Source of the DNA: Comamonadaceae bacterium
Lineage (GTDB): Bacteria > Pseudomonadota > Gammaproteobacteria > Burkholderiales > Burkholderiaceae_C
DNA: 10,435 bases
Assembly (NCBI GenBank): GCA_947374505.1
Contig: CANCCE010000091.1
Location: 1 to 10,435, forward strand
Reading direction: 5' to 3'
The notes beneath the pieces were generated by a model. It made no database searches, was not told the DNA's origin, and was given only the letters and a program-made list of their open reading frames with translations. The position numbers and the translations under genes are program-made. This document shows, piece by piece, positions 6,809-10,435 of the stretch. Positions within the stretch are counted from its first letter, which is position 1; the number at the start of each line of letters is the position of its first letter.

Positions 6809-8368
6809 ATGAGTTCATTTCGCATCACTCTTTTGTTGGGTCGAATAAGCGTTGCACAACGCTTGTATTGCACCTTCTTTCTACTGCTGTTGTTCATGGC
6901 GTCAATGTGGAGCCTGATGACAAATGGGCAGTCCAACATCTATGCGGGAACACTAAAACTCGAAACCAAGTGGCTTCGTGGCGTTGCCGAGATAGCTAGT
7001 GTGCGGGCGGCTTTGGTTGAAATACGGGGTTTTGAAGTCAAGCATTCCCGCGCTATGGATGCCAGCTATCACGCAGAATACGAGCTGAAAATGAAAGAGG
7101 CTGGAGTGCGGGCCGATACGAGTTTGAAAAACTACCAGAACCTGCTAGACGGACCAACTGAGCTGGCTCAGTTTGAAGCACTCGAAAAATCGTTGAGTGA
7201 CTATCAAAAATACAAAGACAGTGTTGTCACCTTCGGTCGCGCCAAGCAACAACAAGACGCCAGTGACATCAGTGATGGCGCTGGCGTGATGACCTTCGAG
7301 CAAGCTATCGACCTGCTGGACAGTCTGAGTCAATACAATTTTGACGGTGCTGAAAACACCGTCAAAGAGGCTGACAGAACCTATCAGGACTCCAAAATGG
7401 CTGGCGCCGCTATTTTTGGACTTAGTCTGTTGTTAGCCGTGCTGCTGGCCATCATCATCACCCGCAGCATTATCGTGCCGCTGGTCAAGGCCAAGGATGC
7501 CGCCAACCGACTGTCCGCAGGCGACTTGACCGTGCGTATCGAATCGACGGCCCAAGACGAGACGGGTCAGTTGCTGCAGTCGATGCAGACCATGATCGTC
7601 AAACTGTCGCAAGTGGTGACCGACGTTCATGCCGGAGCGCAGGCGCTAGGCAGTGCGTCTGAAGAAGTCAGCGCCACTGCGCAATCCTTGTCACAGGCCG
7701 CCAGCAAGCAAGCCGCTGGTGTCGACGAAACCAGTGCGTCGATTGAGCAGATGACCTCGTCGATTGCGCAGATCACTGAAAACGCCAAGGTCACCGAGGG
7801 CGTGGCCAGCCAAGCCGCGAAAGCCGCCGTCGATGGCGGTGAAGCCGTCAACGCCACAGTGGTGGCGATGAAGCAAATTGCAAAAAAAATCAGCATCATT
7901 GACGACATCGCTGCACAGACCAATTTGCTCGCGCTGAACGCAGCCATCGAAGCGGCCCGAGCGGGTGACCATGGCAAAGGCTTTGCGGTGGTTGCCGCCG
8001 AAGTGCGCAAGTTGGCTGAACGCAGCCAAATCGCTGCACAAGAAATTGGTGAAGTCGCCACCCACAGCGTCGAGCTGGCCGAAAGAGCCGGCGCGCTATT
8101 GTCTGAAATTGTCCCCAACATCCGCAAAACCTCCGACTTGGTGCAAGAGATTTCGGCCGCCTCCAGCGAGCAATCCTCCGGTGTTGGCCAGATCAATTCA
8201 GCGGTTAGTCAGTTGAGTCAAACTACGCAGCAAAACGCTTCTAGTTCTGAAGAACTGGCCGCCACCGCCGAAGAAATGAGCAGCCAAGCCGAGCAGCTGC
8301 GCCAAACCATGTCGTTTTTCAAGCTCGAAACACCCGGCCATAAGCGATCATTCGCCGGGGCGCTTTGA
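6809..8368 (+). CDS. Methyl-accepting chemotaxis protein 2 (helical sensor, HAMP, no tether)
   Basis: A 519-aa transmembrane chemoreceptor. TM1 is ~19-37. The periplasmic sensor of about 160 residues (~38-196) is helix-rich and probably of the four-helix-bundle type; it shows no obvious similarity to the MCP 1 sensor. TM2 is ~197-217, HAMP starts at 219 (RSIIVPLVKAKDAANRL), and the signalling tip is near Q370. Methylation-type motifs include SASEEVSAT and AGVDETSAS. It ends 14 residues after FFK (503-505), with no pentapeptide tether, so its methylation would depend on neighbouring receptors or tether-free binding. The start ATG lies 2 nt after the Cache stop in an A-rich stretch with no good Shine-Dalgarno sequence, so translation probably depends on coupling. 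From residue 219 on it is nearly identical to MCP 1. The ligand is unknown. Confidence 0.94.
   Translation: MSSFRITLLLGRISVAQRLYCTFFLLLLFMASMWSLMTNGQSNIYAGTLKLETKWLRGVAEIASVRAALVEIRGFEVKHSRAMDASYHAEYELKMKEAGVRADTSLKNYQNLLDGPTELAQFEALEKSLSDYQKYKDSVVTFGRAKQQQDASDISDGAGVMTFEQAIDLLDSLSQYNFDGAENTVKEADRTYQDSKMAGAAIFGLSLLLAVLLAIIITRSIIVPLVKAKDAANRLSAGDLTVRIESTAQDETGQLLQSMQTMIVKLSQVVTDVHAGAQALGSASEEVSATAQSLSQAASKQAAGVDETSASIEQMTSSIAQITENAKVTEGVASQAAKAAVDGGEAVNATVVAMKQIAKKISIIDDIAAQTNLLALNAAIEAARAGDHGKGFAVVAAEVRKLAERSQIAAQEIGEVATHSVELAERAGALLSEIVPNIRKTSDLVQEISAASSEQSSGVGQINSAVSQLSQTTQQNASSSEELAATAEEMSSQAEQLRQTMSFFKLETPGHKRSFAGAL
7463..8323 (+). repeat. Duplicated HAMP-signalling module, copy 2
   Basis: The MCP 2 partner of the block at 4692-5552: same strand, same length, no indels, with many synonymous sites also conserved. 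Example shared runs are 46 nt (8139-8184) and about 38 nt around 7565-7602. Confidence 0.9.
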
Positions 8369-8374
8369 GTCCTG

Positions 8375-9208
8375 ATGCAAGCTGCACACGTCAACCCCCG
8401 TGGCATTCGGCCGATCACGGATGCGGAGCTGGCCCAGTTTCAACGCTTTATTTTTGAGGCTGCTGGCATTTCCATGTCCGACGCCAAAAAAGCGTTGGTG
8501 ATGGGCCGCTTGAGCAAACGTCTGGCGTTGCATCAGCTGACCAATTTCAGCCAATACTTCAACTTCATATCTTCGGGTCAGCAAGCCGATGAAGTGCAAA
8601 TAGCGGTCGATTTGCTGACCACCAACGAGACCTATTTCTTTCGGGAAATCAAACACTTTGATTTCCTACGAGAGCAAGCGACGTTGGCACGCAACCGCAG
8701 CCAACCCTTTCGCGTCTGGAGTGCGGCCAGTTCCAGTGGTGAAGAGGCCTACAGCATCGCCATGGTGTTGGCCGACTGTCTGGAGTCAACGCCGTGGGAA
8801 ATTTTGGGCACGGACATCAGCACTCACGTCCTGCAAGGCGCGCAGCGTGCGCTTTACACCATGGAGCGAGCACGCCATATTCCTCCCGCTTACTTGAGGC
8901 GCTTTTGTTTGAAAGGCGCAGGCGTTCATGAAGGCAAGTTGCTGATTGACCGCAGTCTGCGCAGTCGTGTCCTTTTTCGGCACCTCAACTTGAACGAACC
9001 GCTGCCAAGCTTAGGCCAGTTCGACCTTGTCTTTTTACGCAATGTGATGATTTACTTCAACGACGCCACCAAGCGCGAGGTGGTGGCCCGCGTTATCTCA
9101 ACCCTCAAACCGCGCGGGCATTTTTGCGTAGGCCATTCCGAGAGTCTCAGCGGCATCACGCAAGCGGTGGTGTCTGTGGCGCCATCGATTTATTGCAAGC
9201 CCAGCTGA
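8375..9208 (+). CDS. cheR: CheR chemoreceptor glutamate methyltransferase
   Basis: A 277-aa SAM-dependent enzyme that methylates glutamates on MCP coiled coils during adaptation. The N-terminal helical domain carries KKALVMGRLSKRL (38-50), followed by the family signature TTNETYFFRE around N84. The SAM-binding part has WSAASSSGEEAYSIAM (S116-E124 at the glycine-rich loop), LGTDIS, and FDLVFLRNVMIYF (216-228). No C-terminal TPR extension is present, so this is the short E. coli-like form. The start ATG 8375 is 6 nt after the MCP 2 stop; only a weak GAG (8367-8369) precedes it, again suggesting coupling. It is followed by cheD after 19 nt. The identification is secure. Confidence 0.96.
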   Translation: MQAAHVNPRGIRPITDAELAQFQRFIFEAAGISMSDAKKALVMGRLSKRLALHQLTNFSQYFNFISSGQQADEVQIAVDLLTTNETYFFREIKHFDFLREQATLARNRSQPFRVWSAASSSGEEAYSIAMVLADCLESTPWEILGTDISTHVLQGAQRALYTMERARHIPPAYLRRFCLKGAGVHEGKLLIDRSLRSRVLFRHLNLNEPLPSLGQFDLVFLRNVMIYFNDATKREVVARVISTLKPRGHFCVGHSESLSGITQAVVSVAPSIYCKPS

Positions 9209-9227
9209 TACCTTTGAACGCCCTTCA

Positions 9228-9704
9228 ATGATCGAAATTTTTCTACAACCGGGTGACCTGTTTGTCGCCGACGCCGACTATCGCTTGCGGACCATCTTGG
9301 GTTCTTGTGTTTCCATCACACTCTGGCACCCGGCATCCAAAACGGGCGGTATGACCCACTCCCTGCTGCCAACACGCGGAATGGCCGCTCCTTCGAATGG
9401 CCTAGATGGTCGCTACGGCGACGAGTCCTTGGCGTTGATGTTGAATCAGTTCAAACAGGCAGGCGTGCCGACCTCACAGTGTGAAGCCAAGGTCTTTGGC
9501 GGCGGCAATATGTTTCCGGGTCATGTCAACAGTCAATCACTCAACGTCGGCCAGCGCAATGGTGTGGCGGCCAAAGCCTTGCTCCTCAAAGCTGGCATCC
9601 CCCTCAAAGCGGAGTATTTGTTTGGCATCGGACATAGGCAAGTTATTTTTGACGTGGCCAGTGGCGACGTCTGGTCTAAACAGGTGAAACCCATTGAAAA
9701 ATAA
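9228..9704 (+). CDS. cheD: CheD chemoreceptor glutamine deamidase
   Basis: A 158-aa enzyme that deamidates specific glutamines on MCPs, readying them for methylation. C27 in LGSCVS and H44 in GGMTHSLLP match the catalytic Cys and His of the family (C27/H44 in Thermotoga maritima CheD), and T22 lies where the third active-site residue is expected. FGGGNMF and VGQRNGVAAKALL are further family motifs. The length is typical. In CheC-containing bacteria CheD also binds the CheC phosphatase, but no cheC is seen here. The ribosome binding site before ATG 9228 is weak. cheB follows after 30 nt, the common cheR-cheD-cheB order of proteobacteria. The identification is secure. Confidence 0.96.
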   Translation: MIEIFLQPGDLFVADADYRLRTILGSCVSITLWHPASKTGGMTHSLLPTRGMAAPSNGLDGRYGDESLALMLNQFKQAGVPTSQCEAKVFGGGNMFPGHVNSQSLNVGQRNGVAAKALLLKAGIPLKAEYLFGIGHRQVIFDVASGDVWSKQVKPIEK

Positions 9705-9734
9705 GCCACCGTTGAAAGTGGTGCGGAGCGCCAC

Positions 9735-10435
9735 ATGATCAACGTCATGGTGGTGGATGACTCTGCCGTGGTGCGCCAAGTGCTCACTGGTTTGCTGGCT
9801 GCAGACCCAGACATCAACGTGCTGTGCGCGGTAGCCGATCCGTTGTTGGCCATGAACCGGATGAAAACACAGTGGCCCGACGTGATCGTGCTAGACATCG
9901 AAATGCCGCGCATGGACGGTATCACTTTTTTGACAAAAATCATGGCAGAGCGGCCAACGCCGGTGGTGATTTGTTCGACCTTGACAGAAAAAGGTGCGCA
10001 GGTGTCTATGGCGGCACTCGCGGCCGGTGCGGTGGCGATTATCACCAAGCCCAAGTTCGGCTTGAAGCAATTTTTAGCCGATGCCTCAAATGACATGGTG
10101 TCGGTGGTCAAAGCAGCTGCGAATGCTCGTGTCAAAAAGCTGCAGTCCGAATGGCTAGTGGATAAAGACATCGCTGACGCCCACTTGCAGTTAACCAGCC
10201 TTCAATCGGCCATGTTGAAAACCAGCGATCGCGTGGTCGCCATAGGGACTTCGACTGGCGGCACACAGGCGCTTGAGTTGGTCTTGCGGTGCTTGCCGCA
10301 GGTTTGCCCGGGTATCGTTATCGTCCAGCACATGCCTGAAAAATTCACCGCCGCTTTCGCCCAGCGGCTGAATTCGCTGTGCCACATCGAGGTCAAAGAA
10401 GCGCAAAACAATGACCGGGTGCTGCCTGGCAAAGC
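9735..10435 (+). CDS. cheB: CheB protein-glutamate methylesterase/deamidase (3' end beyond the window)
   Basis: The open frame runs from ATG 9735 to the window edge: 233 codons of a protein usually about 350 aa long, so the C-terminal third is missing. The N-terminal receiver domain has D8/D9, phospho-acceptor D54 in VLDIEMPRMDG, ICSTLTEKG and the lysine in IITKPK. A linker of about 60 residues leads to the methylesterase domain, with catalytic S173 in AIGTSTGGTQAL and H199 in IVQHMPEKFT; the catalytic Asp lies outside the window. Phosphorylated by CheA, CheB removes methyl groups added by CheR and completes the adaptation loop. GGAG at 9725-9728, 6 nt before the ATG, supports this start. I found no frameshift or stop in the visible part. 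Confidence 0.95.
   Translation, partial: MINVMVVDDSAVVRQVLTGLLAADPDINVLCAVADPLLAMNRMKTQWPDVIVLDIEMPRMDGITFLTKIMAERPTPVVICSTLTEKGAQVSMAALAAGAVAIITKPKFGLKQFLADASNDMVSVVKAAANARVKKLQSEWLVDKDIADAHLQLTSLQSAMLKTSDRVVAIGTSTGGTQALELVLRCLPQVCPGIVIVQHMPEKFTAAFAQRLNSLCHIEVKEAQNNDRVLPGK

Noticed and set aside
7627..8196. Long open frame on the - strand (189 codons) opposite MCP 2
   Set aside because: A similar antisense frame lies opposite the duplicated module in MCP 1 (4997-5347), as expected from the shared sense sequence. The low-complexity Ala/Ser-rich translation is typical of a shadow.
1..10435. CRISPR array, insertion sequence, tRNA/rRNA, or attachment site
   Set aside because: No regularly spaced short repeats, transposase motifs, terminal inverted repeats or RNA-gene signatures were seen. 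The only large repeat is the MCP signalling module.

Overview
The window is a chemotaxis (che) gene cluster, with every gene on the + strand and no convincing terminator between them. By eye the DNA is moderately GC-rich. The gene order and protein style suggest a betaproteobacterium, probably Burkholderiales/Comamonadaceae (Rhodoferax- or Polaromonas-like). That placement is inference; no rRNA or other marker gene is present.

Layout: a leader of about 190 bases; an unusual membrane-anchored MCP-like protein with no HAMP or large sensor domain (191-1339); cheY (1348-1716); a single-domain STAS protein (1742-2056); cheA (2046-4028); MCP 1 with a four-helix-type sensor domain and a long C-terminal tether (4053-5705); cheW (5717-6253); a secreted stand-alone Cache-domain protein (6318-6806); MCP 2 (6809-8368); cheR (8375-9208); cheD (9228-9704); and cheB, cut off by the window end (9735-10435+). 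Spacing is mostly 2-30 nt, with an 11-nt overlap between the STAS gene and cheA. Several Shine-Dalgarno sequences overlap the preceding stop codon. The one larger gap (64 nt, before the Cache gene) holds a 14-bp tandem repeat.

Together the genes encode nearly a whole pathway. The MCPs sense signals and control the CheA kinase through CheW. CheA phosphorylates CheY (motor output) and CheB. CheR, CheB and CheD adjust receptor modification. No cheZ, cheC or cheX is visible here. The MCP-like protein just upstream of cheY carries an FQD-x3-Q sequence in a C-terminal helix that resembles the catalytic D/Q pair of CheZ, so it may be a receptor-like CheY-P phosphatase. This is the most testable novel idea in the window.

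Other points of interest: the two MCPs share a collinear, indel-free HAMP-plus-signalling module of about 860 bp (about 91% amino-acid identity by my count) behind unrelated sensor domains, and the MCP 1 sensor DNA is much AT-richer than the module. MCP 1 alone ends in a CheR/CheB-tether-like xFxxF pentapeptide. A secreted Cache protein sits 2 nt upstream of MCP 2. A STAS protein of unknown role is coupled to cheA.
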